The notes: generated by a model from the letters alone, not told the origin. 64,000 nt of DNA from Maribacter polysaccharolyticus (GCF_028882255.1 NZ_JARBUY010000006.1:94473-158472), one strand, 5' to 3'; positions 27,087 to 36,934 are shown, numbered from the stretch's first letter. Program-made: numbers and translations.

Positions 27087-28556
27087 ATGAGAAAAAATTA
27101 TTGGATGCTTTTTCCAGTACTTCTACTATCCTTAACTTCCTTCGCACAAATCGATGTCGCACAAGATACCTTGGTATCGGCAGTTATGGAATCTGCAATA
27201 ATCAACCCATCGGAAACTACCCAACAAGCCAGTGAAATCATTCCAAACGCAGGCTTTTCAACCCAAAGTTTATGGCGGGGTATTTTGGGGATGATTTCCC
27301 TTATCCTGATTTCCTTTGTATTCAGCGCCAATAAAAAGGCCATTAATTGGAAGACCGTAGGTATGGGGCTAAGTATCCAGGTATTGCTGGCCATAGGCAT
27401 TTTACAAGTCCCTTTTATTCGAAAGATCTTTGAATTCCTGGGAATGATTTTCAACGAACTCTTGAATTTCACTTTAGCAGGCAGCGAATTCATTCTAGGC
27501 AATCTTCTTAATCTTGACAATCCGAACATCGGATATATTTTTGCCTTTCAAATACTGCCAACCATAATATTCTTCTCAGCACTGACATCCGTTTTGTTCT
27601 ATTTGGGGATCATCCAAAAAATAGTAAAAGGCTTGGCATGGTTACTCACCAAATCTTTAGGCATTTCAGGGCCGGAAAGCCTCTCTGTTGCCGGTAATAT
27701 TTTCTTGGGCCAGACCGAATCACCCCTAATGATCAAGGCTTACTTGGAAAAAATGAATAAGTCGGAAATACTTTTGGTAATGATTGGTGGCATGGCCACG
27801 GTTGCCGGAGGTGTTTTAGCGGCATATATTGGCTTTTTAGGAGGAAACGACCAACAATTAAGGCTCGAATTCGCCAGACACCTTATTGCGGCTTCCGTAA
27901 TGGCCGCACCAGGTGCAATCGTAATTTCAAAAATATTATACCCGCAAACCGAATCGGTAAATACCGACGTATCCGTTTCCTCAGAAAAAATCGGTGCGAA
28001 TCTTCTTGATGCCATAGCCAATGGGACTACCGAGGGATTAAAATTGGCCGTAAACGTCGGTGCCATGCTTTTGGTTTTCGTGGCTTTTATCGCCATGATC
28101 AACGGTATCTTAGGATGGGTCGGTGACATGACCACCTTGAACGAATGGATTGCCGCAAATTCATCATACCAGGCATTTTCCTTGGAATCTATCCTTGGGA
28201 CCATTTTCGCCCCTTTAATGTGGTTAACCGGGGTACAATCCGAGGATATTATGCAGATGGGACAGTTATTGGGCATTAAATTGGCCGCAAGTGAGTTTGT
28301 AGGGTATATCCAATTGGCAGAATTGAAGAATATTGCCAACGCTACCCACTTCACATACAACAAGTCTGTCATCATGGCGACCTATATGTTATGTGGATTT
28401 GCCAATTTCGCCTCTATCGGAATACAGATCGGAGGCATTGGATCATTGGCACCGGGACAACGCAAAACGCTTTCCGAATTTGGAATGAGAGCCGTACTTG
28501 GCGGTTCTATTGCTTCCTTGCTTTCCGCTACGATTGCAGGAATGATCTTAGGGTAA
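27087..28556 (+). CDS. Concentrative nucleoside transporter (NupC/CNT family)
   Basis: A 489-residue inner membrane protein importing nucleosides with H+ or Na+. The family core is clear: GQTESPLMIKAYLEKMNKSE, VMIGGMATVAGGVLAAYIGFLG, and NKSVIMATYMLCGFANFASIGIQIGGIG. Unlike E. coli NupC it begins with a signal-peptide-like segment (MRKNYWMLFPVLLLSLTSFAQ) and about 45 polar residues before the first core helix, an arrangement seen in Bacteroidota. It is next to thyA and near a deoxynucleoside kinase and cytidine deaminase, fitting nucleoside salvage. Confidence 0.92.
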   Translation: MRKNYWMLFPVLLLSLTSFAQIDVAQDTLVSAVMESAIINPSETTQQASEIIPNAGFSTQSLWRGILGMISLILISFVFSANKKAINWKTVGMGLSIQVLLAIGILQVPFIRKIFEFLGMIFNELLNFTLAGSEFILGNLLNLDNPNIGYIFAFQILPTIIFFSALTSVLFYLGIIQKIVKGLAWLLTKSLGISGPESLSVAGNIFLGQTESPLMIKAYLEKMNKSEILLVMIGGMATVAGGVLAAYIGFLGGNDQQLRLEFARHLIAASVMAAPGAIVISKILYPQTESVNTDVSVSSEKIGANLLDAIANGTTEGLKLAVNVGAMLLVFVAFIAMINGILGWVGDMTTLNEWIAANSSYQAFSLESILGTIFAPLMWLTGVQSEDIMQMGQLLGIKLAASEFVGYIQLAELKNIANATHFTYNKSVIMATYMLCGFANFASIGIQIGGIGSLAPGQRKTLSEFGMRAVLGGSIASLLSATIAGMILG

Positions 28557-28708
28557 CCTTGGGCAATCCACCCACCCCCCGTACCGCAACGCACAGTAAA
28601 GGGAAGATTCCAATACCGTGACCCAGTTATGCATCGTTAATAAAATGTAATAACTCCAAGGACGAGACCTTTGACCCGTAAACATTATCCATTTACCTTT
28701 ACCCCATT

Positions 28709-29533
28709 ATGAAACAATACCACGATTTATTAAAACAGGTGCTGCAAAACGGCTGCCAAAAAGGCGACCGGACAGGAACAGGGACTTTGAGTGTTTTCGG
28801 ACACCAAATGCGTTTTGACCTTAGTGAAGGGTTTCCCATGGTAACCACTAAAAAATTACATTTAAAATCGATAATCCACGAACTTTTATGGTTTTTAAAA
28901 GGGGACACCAATATTGCGTATCTGCAAGAAAATGGAGTGCGTATTTGGAATGAATGGGCTGATGACAACGGGGATTTAGGCCCCGTATACGGACACCAGT
29001 GGCGCAATTGGAACAATGAAGGGATAGATCAGATCAAAGAGATCGTACATAGTTTAAAACACAATCCGAACAGCAGGAGAATGTTGGTATCCGCTTGGAA
29101 TCCCAGCGTACTCCCCGATACCTCCAAATCCTTTGCCGAAAATGTTGCCAACGGGAAAGCTGCCCTCCCCCCCTGTCATGCTTTCTTCCAATTTTACGTC
29201 GCAAATGGCAAATTATCATGTCAACTTTACCAACGTAGTGCGGATATTTTTTTAGGAGTACCCTTTAATATTGCCTCCTATGCCCTGTTTACTTTGATGA
29301 TGGCACAAGTTTGCGGCTATCAACCCGGGGAGTTCATACACACCTTCGGTGATGCCCACATTTACAACAATCATATGGAACAGGTTGAATTACAATTAAG
29401 CCGGGAACCAAGACCATTGCCAAAAATATGGATCAACCCGGAGGTAAAAGACATTTTTGATTTCAAGTTTGAAGATTTCACCTTGACCGATTATGACCCG
29501 CACCCCCATATTAAAGGGACCGTGGCCATATGA
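28709..29533 (+). CDS. thyA: Thymidylate synthase (ThyA)
   Basis: This enzyme methylates dUMP to dTMP using methylenetetrahydrofolate. The 274-residue protein has catalytic C156 in [12 protein letters not shown], and [42 protein letters not shown] and [20 protein letters not shown]. Compared with E. coli ThyA (264) it has a short insert before the catalytic cysteine (about residues 138-150). Dihydrofolate reductase, which regenerates its cofactor, is encoded 1.3 kb downstream on the same strand. Confidence 0.97.
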   Translation: MKQYHDLLKQVLQNGCQKGDRTGTGTLSVFGHQMRFDLSEGFPMVTTKKLHLKSIIHELLWFLKGDTNIAYLQENGVRIWNEWADDNGDLGPVYGHQWRNWNNEGIDQIKEIVHSLKHNPNSRRMLVSAWNPSVLPDTSKSFAENVANGKAALPPCHAFFQFYVANGKLSCQLYQRSADIFLGVPFNIASYALFTLMMAQVCGYQPGEFIHTFGDAHIYNNHMEQVELQLSREPRPLPKIWINPEVKDIFDFKFEDFTLTDYDPHPHIKGTVAI

Positions 29534-29551
29534 TCAAAAAAATCCTACCAT

Positions 29552-29592
29552 AAAAAAAGGCGCAAAAGTCCACACTTTTGCGCCTTTTTTTT
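29552..29592. terminator. Bidirectional terminator between thyA and the glycogen-binding-like gene
   Basis: GGCGCAAAAG (29559-29568) pairs with CTTTTGCGCC (29575-29584) around a 6-base loop, flanked by seven A on the left and eight T on the right, so it works on both strands for the converging genes. Confidence 0.92.
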
Positions 29593-29610
29593 GATTTTAT
29601 CTTTCAATCA

Positions 29611-29907
29611 CTATAGCTCCAAAACCGCATTTTCAGTTCCGGCGTAATCGTTCCATTGGTATCCATCGGCCTCTGTTTCATTTACATAGGTTCCATCTAC
29701 CAAATATCTAAATTCATAGGTATTCTCCTTAGGAAGGTCAAACGTGCCCTTAAAAGTTCCATTTTTCAATTTTTTCAATGGACTCCCTTTGGGGTTCCAG
29801 TTGTTGAAATCCCCAACAACGGTAACTTTCTTGGCATCTTCGGCCGGTACGGTAAAAGTCACTTTACATACTGGCTTTGTTTTTAAATATTTTTTTGCGA
29901 TTCCCAT
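29611..29907 (-). CDS. Stand-alone isoamylase early-set / CBM48-like glycogen-binding domain protein
   Basis: A 98-residue protein that is a single beta-sandwich domain of the glycogen-binding/isoamylase early-set type: VTFTVPAEDAKKVTVVGDFNNWNPKGSPLKKLKNG, KGTFDLPKENTYEFRYLVDGTYVNETEADGYQWNDYAGTENAVLEL. The VVGDFNNW and YEFRYLVDG segments match AMPK-beta-like carbohydrate-binding modules. There is no signal peptide and no enzyme domain. A role in glycogen binding or as an adaptor is inferred only. Confidence 0.85.
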   Translation of the reverse strand: MGIAKKYLKTKPVCKVTFTVPAEDAKKVTVVGDFNNWNPKGSPLKKLKNGTFKGTFDLPKENTYEFRYLVDGTYVNETEADGYQWNDYAGTENAVLEL

Positions 29908-30394
29908 AACGTGAACAATTTAAATTCAACACAAAATTAACGCAATAAACACCTCATAACCAATGATTAATGTCATTTTTGTGATTTTCTTAATATATAG
30001 GACACATTTAGCACTGCATCTCAAAAACCTAGCATGTTAATTACTATGTAAGTAACGCCTATCGCGTTTTAAACCCCATTGCATACGACCCAATCCCCAT
30101 TCCGTGGTATTGATTAAAAAGCACACCTGTTACCTTTTCCATATTGTAACCCAGTATCCTATTATACCTTATGCAATCGAATAACCCATGATTTTTTTCA
30201 AATCAATTTGGCTACATTAATAGTTTTGTGCCTACTTTTCACAAGGAATCGGCAAAATATTGTAAGCAGTAAGTGATACCCTTTGTTTTGGGATATCCCC
30301 TGAACATCGAAATGTACATGGAATAATTCCACACCTACCCAAAATCCAATATAGGTCAAATGCCGTATCTTTGTACCTAAAGATAGCTGTTGGT
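29908..30394. other. Long intergenic region
   Basis: About 490 bases between divergent genes. It holds a minus-strand -7 element TAATTTTG (29932-29939) for the glycogen-binding-like gene, a plus-strand TAGTTTTG (30221-30228) with no gene close after it, and the TATCTTTG of the 2TM gene (30366-30373). I see no open frame or RNA that I can support in the rest. Confidence 0.5.
30366..30373 (+). promoter_or_regulatory. Promoter -7 element of the 2TM-domain gene
   Basis: TATCTTTG matches TAnnTTTG. It overlaps the alternative TTG start at 30371, so translation must begin downstream, at the ATG at 30395. Confidence 0.55.
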
Positions 30395-30781
30395 ATGTTT
30401 AAGAAAGACAAAAAGCAATCGGAAGTGAATTTGGAACAGCATGACCTGCTGGAAACGGCCCAAGCACGTATCAAACAAAAGAAGAGGCTTTATGAACATT
30501 TTGTCCTATTCTTGATTGGTAGCGTTTTCTTAATCCTTATCAATAAAATACTGAAATTCGGAGTTGAATATGATTGGTTTATTTGGGCCATTACCATTTG
30601 GGGCTTTTTGTTTGCCATCCATGTTTTCAACGTTTTCGTGACCCAAAAATTCATGGGAAAGGATTGGGAAAGACAACAGCGTGAAAAACTCGTTTTAAAA
30701 CAAAAACAAAAAATAGCCGAAATCCAAAAAGAAATCGAAACGGACTTTCCCCTTTCAAAAATCAACAAAAAAGAAATATAG
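30395..30781 (+). CDS. 2TM domain-containing membrane protein
   Basis: A 128-residue protein with the 2TM domain found in Bacteroidota: two helices at about residues 37-55 (HFVLFLIGSVFLILINKIL) and 63-82, followed by KFMGKDWERQQREKLVLKQ, a basic/coiled tail. The conserved YEHFVLFLIGSVFLILINKIL and WGFLFAIHVFNVF pattern supports the family. Function is unknown; some LytTR-type regulators carry the same domain, but no DNA-binding domain is present here. The start at 30395 is chosen because the promoter element lies over the upstream TTG. Confidence 0.82.
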   Translation: MFKKDKKQSEVNLEQHDLLETAQARIKQKKRLYEHFVLFLIGSVFLILINKILKFGVEYDWFIWAITIWGFLFAIHVFNVFVTQKFMGKDWERQQREKLVLKQKQKIAEIQKEIETDFPLSKINKKEI

Positions 30782-30864
30782 AACACTCGATAAAAAGAGG
30801 CTTTATTCATCAAAATATTGATCGGTCTACTTTTTGTAGCTTATTAACCTTAAAACCAATAAAG

Positions 30865-31359
30865 GTGCAGACCATAACCATGATAGCCGCCGTGGGCGAA
30901 AACAATGCTTTGGGCAAAGACAATGACCTACTTTGGCATCTTCCCGATGATTTCAAACGTTTTAAACAACTTACCACGGGACATTGTATCATAATGGGAA
31001 GAAAGACTTTTGAGAGCTTTCCAAAACCGTTGCCGAATAGGACCCATATCATCGTTACCAGGGACAAAAATTACACTACGGCCCATAAGGAATGCTTGGT
31101 AACCCATTCCTTAACGGATGCCATTTCCCTATCCCATGAAGACAATTGCCCCTTTATCATAGGTGGAGGAGAAATCTATAAACAAGGTGAACAGTTCGCC
31201 CATGTGATGGAAATCACCAAAGTGCACTCCGATTTTGAGGCCGACACCTTTTTTCCCGATATCGATGAAACGGTTTGGCAATTAACAAAGTCGGTTTATC
31301 ACCCCAAAGACGAAAAGCACGACCATGCCTTCACCTATTTGACCTATCATAGAAAATAA
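30865..31359 (+). CDS. folA: Dihydrofolate reductase
   Basis: This enzyme reduces dihydrofolate to tetrahydrofolate with NADPH. The 164-residue protein has TMIAAVGENNALGKDNDLLWHLPDDFKRFK, CIIMGRKTFESFPKPLPNRTHIIVT and PFIIGGGEIYKQ, all DHFR hallmarks. I take the GTG at 30865, because starting at the ATG at 30880 would remove the first residues of the opening beta strand. It complements thyA 1.3 kb upstream. Confidence 0.95.
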   Translation: MQTITMIAAVGENNALGKDNDLLWHLPDDFKRFKQLTTGHCIIMGRKTFESFPKPLPNRTHIIVTRDKNYTTAHKECLVTHSLTDAISLSHEDNCPFIIGGGEIYKQGEQFAHVMEITKVHSDFEADTFFPDIDETVWQLTKSVYHPKDEKHDHAFTYLTYHRK

Positions 31360-31364
31360 TCGAT

Positions 31365-32153
31365 TTAAAAATCGAAGTATGCCACTTCAAGGGAAGGGCC
31401 ATAACCCGCTAAAAAACCCTGAAGGATTTTTACATCGGCATTTGTTATGAATCGGTGTATGGGGTTTTCAACGGTATCGGCCAACAAATCATTCTTAATC
31501 AAAATTGCCTTGGTTTGTCGGGCCACCGCCTCTCCGGAATCTATTATCCGTACATGTTCAGGTAATATCTTTTTTAAGACTGGTAGTAAATACGGGTAAT
31601 GGGTACATCCCAAAACCAAATAATCGATCCCCGCAGCGATCATTGGGTCGAGATATTTTTCCAATAAGGCCCTTGTTTCAGGAGCATCCATTCGACCGCT
31701 TTCTATCAATGGGACCAAACCGGTTCCTACCTGTTCGTAAATACGTATTTCTTCTGCGTGATTCTCTGCGGTATTATGGAAGAGAAGACTTGATAAGGTT
31801 CCCTTCGTGGCCAACACCCCTATCTTTTTCGACTTCGATCGTAAAGCCGCCGGCTTAATGGCCGGTTCAATACCGATAAAAGGCAAATGATAATGGGCAC
31901 GTAGATAGTCTATCGCATTTGTGGTGGCCGTATTACAGGCCACCACAATGAGTTTACACCCTTTTTTTATCAGGAATTCGGTATTTTTTATACACAATTG
32001 GATGATTTCATCCTTTGATTTCTCGCCATAGGGGGCATTTTTACTATCGGCTAAATAAACGGTAGGCTCATGGGGCAGTAAGGCATTGATCTCTTTCCAA
32101 ATGGATAACCCTCCCACGCCAGAATCAAAAATACCAATGGGATGCTTGTCCAT
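31365..32153 (-). CDS. murI: Glutamate racemase
   Basis: A 262-residue cytoplasmic enzyme making D-glutamate for peptidoglycan. The motifs IGIFDSGVGGLSIWKEI, VVACNTATTNAIDYLR (first catalytic cysteine) and LVLGCTHYPYLLP (second catalytic cysteine) are all present. It converges on dihydrofolate reductase with only 5 bases between the stops and follows the PafA-like gene by 15 bases on the same strand. Confidence 0.96.
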   Translation of the reverse strand: MDKHPIGIFDSGVGGLSIWKEINALLPHEPTVYLADSKNAPYGEKSKDEIIQLCIKNTEFLIKKGCKLIVVACNTATTNAIDYLRAHYHLPFIGIEPAIKPAALRSKSKKIGVLATKGTLSSLLFHNTAENHAEEIRIYEQVGTGLVPLIESGRMDAPETRALLEKYLDPMIAAGIDYLVLGCTHYPYLLPVLKKILPEHVRIIDSGEAVARQTKAILIKNDLLADTVENPIHRFITNADVKILQGFLAGYGPSLEVAYFDF

Positions 32154-32168
32154 AATACCTACAATAAA

Positions 32169-33863
32169 TTACTCCAATACTTTTGAAATCGGATTTCCTA
32201 TAGTACCGCTAGGAAAGGAAATATCCAATAAAGCCGAAATGGTCGGTGCCACATCGGAAATCTCCGTCCGCGTTGTCGTACTCCCGTTTTTTATACCCTT
32301 ACCATAAAAAAGCAACGGCACATGGGTATCATAGATCTGTGGCGAACCGTGGGTAGATCCCGTAATCGAATAGCTGATCACCCCTGGCTTTAAAACCATA
32401 AGAATATCCCCGGAACGTTTAAGGTTGAAACCGTTCTGTAAAATATAAGGAATCCCTTCGGTATATTCATTTTCCCACATTTGTTCGGCCGTATACACTC
32501 TATCGATATCGCTATAACCCAATAATTCCCTTGCTATTTCTTCCTCAACATCCCCAATATTCAAATCAAGGTTTTTAATGATGTCATGGTCAAGAAACAT
32601 TTGATGGTTTGAGATATTCTTCACGATATCGGTCGTACCATACTTATATTTAAGGAATTCGTCGAATTTCGATTGAAGCACATCCTTATCCATATAACCA
32701 GCAGGTATTTTTAGATCCTGTAAATACGTCGGCACATTGATCGCCGCATGGTCTGCAGTTAGGAAAAAGACATATTCATTTTCGCCTACCTTTTTATCCA
32801 GGGCCTCGAGCAAACGGGCCAAATCCTTATCCAATCTAAGATAGGTATCCTCGACTTCCTTTGAATTGACACCGAATTTATGTCCGACATAATCCGTACT
32901 GGAAAAACTCACGGCCAAGAAATCGGTAATTGCATCCCCCCCTAAATCCTCACCTTCCAAGGCAGCGATGGCAAAATCAGCGGTTAGGCTATTTCCATAA
33001 GGGGTCGACTTGATCAGGTCGAACGCTCCATTGTCTTCCCATAAGGTTGGCAGATCATGGGGGAAGGTCGGTGTGACCTCTCCCTCGAACAAGCCTTCAT
33101 ACGCATTATTGTCCGAACCGCTTTCCAAATAAGCACTTATATCCTTTAAGGTGGTCCATGGCTTTTTATAACTTTCTGCACTATCGGAGGCATTGAAATC
33201 GTTGACCCATTTTGGCAATTCATCCATATAGAAAGAACTGGTTATCCAATTGCCCTCATTCTTACCATAAAACCAATAAGCCCCATTAGCCGTATGTCCG
33301 CCGGGCAAAATCGCCCCCCTATCCTTTAGGGCGACCGCAATGGTCTTACCCCTAAGTTGGGTATGTAACCGCAATTGATCCGTCACGGTAGTGACCAACA
33401 TCCTGTGGGGCGACATTTTACCGGCATCCGAAGCGGTCCCTACGGAAGTATAACTGTCATCAGACGCACAATATACCGATTTGTCGAGTTCCTTGTCGTA
33501 CCAATCATTGGCAATGATACCATGGGTTGCGGGAGTTGTTCCCGTATATACCGAGGCGTGTCCGGGACCGGTATAGGTCGGGGCATAGTTAAAATGATTG
33601 TTCTTGCAATTGAACCCATTATCGATCAAGCGTTTAAAACCACCCTCCCCATACTGATCCCAAAAACGGGTCAGATAATCATACCGCATTTGATCTACGA
33701 CGACGCCAACCACCAATTTGGGCTTTGTCGACGAATATTCGGTATTTTCGATGGTATTGGCTACCGTTCTTTTGTTCTTTGATTTTTTTTGCGCTGAAGT
33801 GTCAAACGTGTTGAAGATTACTAAAACCAGTAGTAAAATCAGGGAAACTCTATTCTTGTACAT
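32169..33863 (-). CDS. Alkaline phosphatase superfamily protein, PafA-like
   Basis: A 564-residue exported phosphohydrolase. After a signal peptide (MYKNRVSLILLLVLVIFNTFDTSAQ) it has the metal-binding D57 in VVGVVVDQMRYD, the nucleophile region APTYTGPGHASVYTGTTPATHG (Thr96 or Thr98), and FFLTADHAA with metal-binding Asp and His, as in the Flavobacterium phosphate-irrepressible enzyme PafA. It is likely a periplasmic phosphomonoesterase releasing phosphate from organic esters. The family also includes nucleotide pyrophosphatases, so the exact substrate is uncertain. Confidence 0.88.
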   Translation of the reverse strand: MYKNRVSLILLLVLVIFNTFDTSAQKKSKNKRTVANTIENTEYSSTKPKLVVGVVVDQMRYDYLTRFWDQYGEGGFKRLIDNGFNCKNNHFNYAPTYTGPGHASVYTGTTPATHGIIANDWYDKELDKSVYCASDDSYTSVGTASDAGKMSPHRMLVTTVTDQLRLHTQLRGKTIAVALKDRGAILPGGHTANGAYWFYGKNEGNWITSSFYMDELPKWVNDFNASDSAESYKKPWTTLKDISAYLESGSDNNAYEGLFEGEVTPTFPHDLPTLWEDNGAFDLIKSTPYGNSLTADFAIAALEGEDLGGDAITDFLAVSFSSTDYVGHKFGVNSKEVEDTYLRLDKDLARLLEALDKKVGENEYVFFLTADHAAINVPTYLQDLKIPAGYMDKDVLQSKFDEFLKYKYGTTDIVKNISNHQMFLDHDIIKNLDLNIGDVEEEIARELLGYSDIDRVYTAEQMWENEYTEGIPYILQNGFNLKRSGDILMVLKPGVISYSITGSTHGSPQIYDTHVPLLFYGKGIKNGSTTTRTEISDVAPTISALLDISFPSGTIGNPISKVLE

Positions 33864-33883
33864 TTATGGAAAAATTGATACTA

Positions 33884-33891
33884 CAAAAATA
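33884..33891 (-). promoter_or_regulatory. Promoter -7 element of the PafA-like gene
   Basis: The minus strand reads TATTTTTG (TAnnTTTG), about 20 bases upstream of the ATG at 33863. Confidence 0.45.
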
Positions 33892-33975
33892 TATAAATAA
33901 AGACTTAAAAAATTAAATGAACGTTAAAAGACATTCTTAATTCCTATTTTTACACTTATAAGTCTATTCCATTCT

Positions 33976-34713
33976 ATGAATTATCTGGCATCAATAGGTA
34001 GTTATGCAATCATGATCAAAGAGGTTTTCAGGAAGCCCACAAAATGGCGCATAATGAAATCGTTGTTATTCAAAGAAATAGACGAACTCATTTATGGTTC
34101 GTTGGGTATTTTGGTATTTATTTCATTTTTTATTGGAGGGGTTGTCGCCATACAAACGGCATTGAACATCACCAGTGAACTTATACCAAAAAATTTGGTC
34201 GGATTCGCCACAAGACAATCGATCATATTGGAATTCGCCCCTACGTTCTGCTCGATCATCATGGCGGGCAAGGTTGGTTCTTACATTACCAGTAGTATCG
34301 GTACGATGCGGGTTACCGAGCAGATCGACGCATTGGAAGTAATGGGGGTAAACGCCCTTAATTACTTGGTATTCCCAAAGATCATTGCGCTACTTTTATA
34401 TCCTTTCGTAATAGCCATATCCATGTATGTCGGGATTTTAGGAGGATGGGTTGCAGCCGTTTTCGGTGGCTTTAGCACAAGTGCGGATTTTACGGAAGGG
34501 ATCCAGCTCGACTTTATCCCTTTTCATGTCACTTATGCGTTTATCAAAACACTGGTATTTGCCTTTATTTTAGCGACCATACCTTCCTATCACGGGTTTT
34601 ACATGAAAGGAGGGGCGCTGGAAGTGGGTAAGGCCGCTACAACTTCCTTTGTCTGGACAAGTGTCGTGATCATTATTTTGAATTATATTCTAACACAACT
34701 TTTATTGGGCTAA
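33976..34713 (+). CDS. MlaE-family ABC transporter permease
   Basis: A 245-residue inner membrane protein of the MlaE/YrbE permease family, which moves phospholipids or other hydrophobic molecules between membranes. Typical segments are GVVAIQTALNITSELIPKNLVGFATRQSIILEFAPTFCSIIMAGKVGSYITSSIGTMRVTEQIDALEVMG. The stop overlaps the start of the ATPase gene (TAATG), so they form one operon. No MlaD-type substrate-binding gene is adjacent. Confidence 0.93.
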   Translation: MNYLASIGSYAIMIKEVFRKPTKWRIMKSLLFKEIDELIYGSLGILVFISFFIGGVVAIQTALNITSELIPKNLVGFATRQSIILEFAPTFCSIIMAGKVGSYITSSIGTMRVTEQIDALEVMGVNALNYLVFPKIIALLLYPFVIAISMYVGILGGWVAAVFGGFSTSADFTEGIQLDFIPFHVTYAFIKTLVFAFILATIPSYHGFYMKGGALEVGKAATTSFVWTSVVIIILNYILTQLLLG

Positions 34714-35480
34714 TGATAGAGGTAAACGACATTTATAAATCTTTTGGAGACACCCCTATATTAAAGGGCATAAGCACGGTTCTTGAAAAAGGCAAGACCA
34801 ACCTGATCATTGGGCAAAGTGGTTCCGGGAAAACGGTTTTCCTGAAATGTCTTTTGGGGCTATATGCTCCTGACAAGGGAAATATAAGTCTCGACGGAAA
34901 AATATATTCGGAATTATCACCCCGGGAACAACGGAATCTTCGACAGGATATGGGGATGGTATTCCAGGGGAGTGCCCTATTCGATTCGATGACCGTCGAA
35001 GGCAATGTGAAGTTTCCCTTGGAAATGTTCACCGATCAATCCCCATCCGAAATGCAAGATCGTGTCGATTTTGTACTCAATAGGGTAAACCTCATAGATG
35101 CCCATAAAAAATATCCTTCTGAAATTTCCGGTGGTATGCAGAAACGGGTCGCCATTGCCAGGGCCATTGTGATGAACCCCAAATACCTGTTTTGCGATGA
35201 ACCTAATTCCGGATTGGACCCAAGAACCGCCATAATCATAGACAACCTGATCCAAGAAATAACCAAGGAATACGATATCACCACAGTTATCAACACCCAT
35301 GATATGAACTCTGTCATGGAAATCGGCGAAAAAATCGTTTTCTTGAAACACGGCATCAAAGAGTGGGAAGGCACTAAAGATGAAATCTTCAAAACCAACA
35401 ACGAAGCCGTGACCAACTTTGTTTATTCTTCCGAACTCTTCAAAAAAGTAAGGCAAATGTATATTGAGGAACGGGATTAA
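34713..35480 (+). CDS. MlaF-family ABC transporter ATP-binding protein
   Basis: The 255-residue ATPase partner of the MlaE-like permease. It has Walker A GQSGSGKTV, the Q-loop MVFQGSALFDSMTV, signature SGGMQKRVAIARAI and Walker B YLFCDEPNSGLD, with the MlaF-like NSGLDP context. Start ATG overlaps the permease stop. Its 3' end overlaps the convergent DUF389 gene by 4 bases. Confidence 0.94.
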   Translation: MIEVNDIYKSFGDTPILKGISTVLEKGKTNLIIGQSGSGKTVFLKCLLGLYAPDKGNISLDGKIYSELSPREQRNLRQDMGMVFQGSALFDSMTVEGNVKFPLEMFTDQSPSEMQDRVDFVLNRVNLIDAHKKYPSEISGGMQKRVAIARAIVMNPKYLFCDEPNSGLDPRTAIIIDNLIQEITKEYDITTVINTHDMNSVMEIGEKIVFLKHGIKEWEGTKDEIFKTNNEAVTNFVYSSELFKKVRQMYIEERD

Positions 35481-36934
35481 TCCTGTACGATCTCTTTAAG
35501 TTGGATCGTACTGTCTTTCAACCTTAATTTTAACCAAGCATGTAGTTTTTTGGTATCCTCAATAGTTTGGACCCTTTTCGCATCCGTTTTCCATTTTACT
35601 TCGAAAACGGGAATGGTATCGATCTTTTTAAAGTCGGTCTGTATCGTTGGGGAAAAACCCAGTGATTCCAAATTTCCATAATTGGTTATGGCTTCGGCAC
35701 TCACATCGGCAAAAGGAATCGATAATCGCCCCAATTTATCCAATTCACCCTCTAACACCTTTATCCTTGCATCTTTATCCAACAGCTCGGTTTTTTGGGT
35801 TTCATATAACTGATCCACATATTTAAGCTGATCCAGTTGTTCATTTTTGGACCCCTGGATTATATGTAACTCGGTATTCTTCAACCTGTCGAAACTACCG
35901 TCATCCTTTTGCTTCTTCCAAGTTGCGATCACATTATCGGGAACGGTTTCATTCCCCATAAAAACCAATTCTATAAATGGGTTTTCCCCTTTATTAAACT
36001 CAATATCGGTAAAATCCTCCATAAACCGGCCCGAACCTTCAAATTGATAGGGCGCTATTTTATCCTCTATAAAACGTTGTGCCTGCTTTCGAAACAAGGA
36101 TTCCTGAAGTGCATCCCAAAAAGTCATTCCTGCAGGTATCATCACCAACACTGCGAAAAGTGAAGCCAACCTACCGATAAGCCTACGTTTCTGGGAATTC
36201 ACATAACGCACCATCGGAAAACGCAACAACTTCAATACCAAAAAGGTCGCCAAGGCAATGAAAATGGTATTTATACTGAATAAATACATAGCCCCACTTG
36301 CGTAATCATAATTCCCTATGGCCAAACCAAAACCTACGGTACATAAGGGCGGCATTAAGGCCGTTGCTATGGCAACACCAAAGATCACCGAGGCAATGGT
36401 CCCTTTTTTGGCCCGGGCAATGACCAGGGCAAGTCCACCGAAAAAGGCAATCAAAACATCCCGAATATCGGGTGCGGTACGTGCCAAAAGTTCCGAAGAC
36501 TCATCCCGCAAAGGAAATATGGCAAAAAACAAATAAGCCGTTAACACACTGAGGACGACCATTACGGTGAAGTTTTTCAAAGACCTGCGTAAGGTATCCA
36601 CGTCATTTACCGCCAAAGACAATCCAATCCCCAAAATCGGCCCCATTAAGGGGGAAATTAACATGGCACCGATCACCACTGCGGTTGAATTGGCATTAAG
36701 CCCTATCGAAGCGATAAAAATAGAACAGATCAAGATCCATGAGGTATGCCCTTTAAAAGGAATATCCGCGATAATCGCCTCTTTGGTGGCGTCTTGATCG
36801 GTATTGCTACGGATATCAAGAAGTTCGAGAAGGAACTTTTTTGTACTCCCGAGCAATCCCTGAATATCTTTTTTTACCTCTTCCCCACTATCGGTTTGGT
36901 TCGGTGGTATGTTATTTTTACCATTTTCTTCCAT
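35477..36934 (-). CDS. DUF389 domain-containing membrane protein
   Basis: A 485-residue protein whose residues about 60-260 match DUF389, with several membrane helices (SWILICSIFIASIGLNANSTAVVIGAMLISPLMGPILGIGLSLA; ALMPPLCTVGFGLAIGNYDYA). The C-terminal half is soluble, with a coiled segment (QLYETQKTELLDKDARIKVLEGEL). Function is unknown. It is two bases from manC on the same strand and converges on the MlaF-like gene. Confidence 0.88.
   Translation of the reverse strand: MEENGKNNIPPNQTDSGEEVKKDIQGLLGSTKKFLLELLDIRSNTDQDATKEAIIADIPFKGHTSWILICSIFIASIGLNANSTAVVIGAMLISPLMGPILGIGLSLAVNDVDTLRRSLKNFTVMVVLSVLTAYLFFAIFPLRDESSELLARTAPDIRDVLIAFFGGLALVIARAKKGTIASVIFGVAIATALMPPLCTVGFGLAIGNYDYASGAMYLFSINTIFIALATFLVLKLLRFPMVRYVNSQKRRLIGRLASLFAVLVMIPAGMTFWDALQESLFRKQAQRFIEDKIAPYQFEGSGRFMEDFTDIEFNKGENPFIELVFMGNETVPDNVIATWKKQKDDGSFDRLKNTELHIIQGSKNEQLDQLKYVDQLYETQKTELLDKDARIKVLEGELDKLGRLSIPFADVSAEAITNYGNLESLGFSPTIQTDFKKIDTIPVFEVKWKTDAKRVQTIEDTKKLHAWLKLRLKDSTIQLKEIVQD

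Noticed and set aside
28560..28708. Search for a riboswitch between the nucleoside transporter and thyA
   Set aside because: No conserved aptamer segment or strong stem was seen.
30232..30474. Open frame of 80 codons on the minus strand over the 2TM gene start
   Set aside because: It runs antisense through the 2TM promoter and coding region and shows no protein family features.
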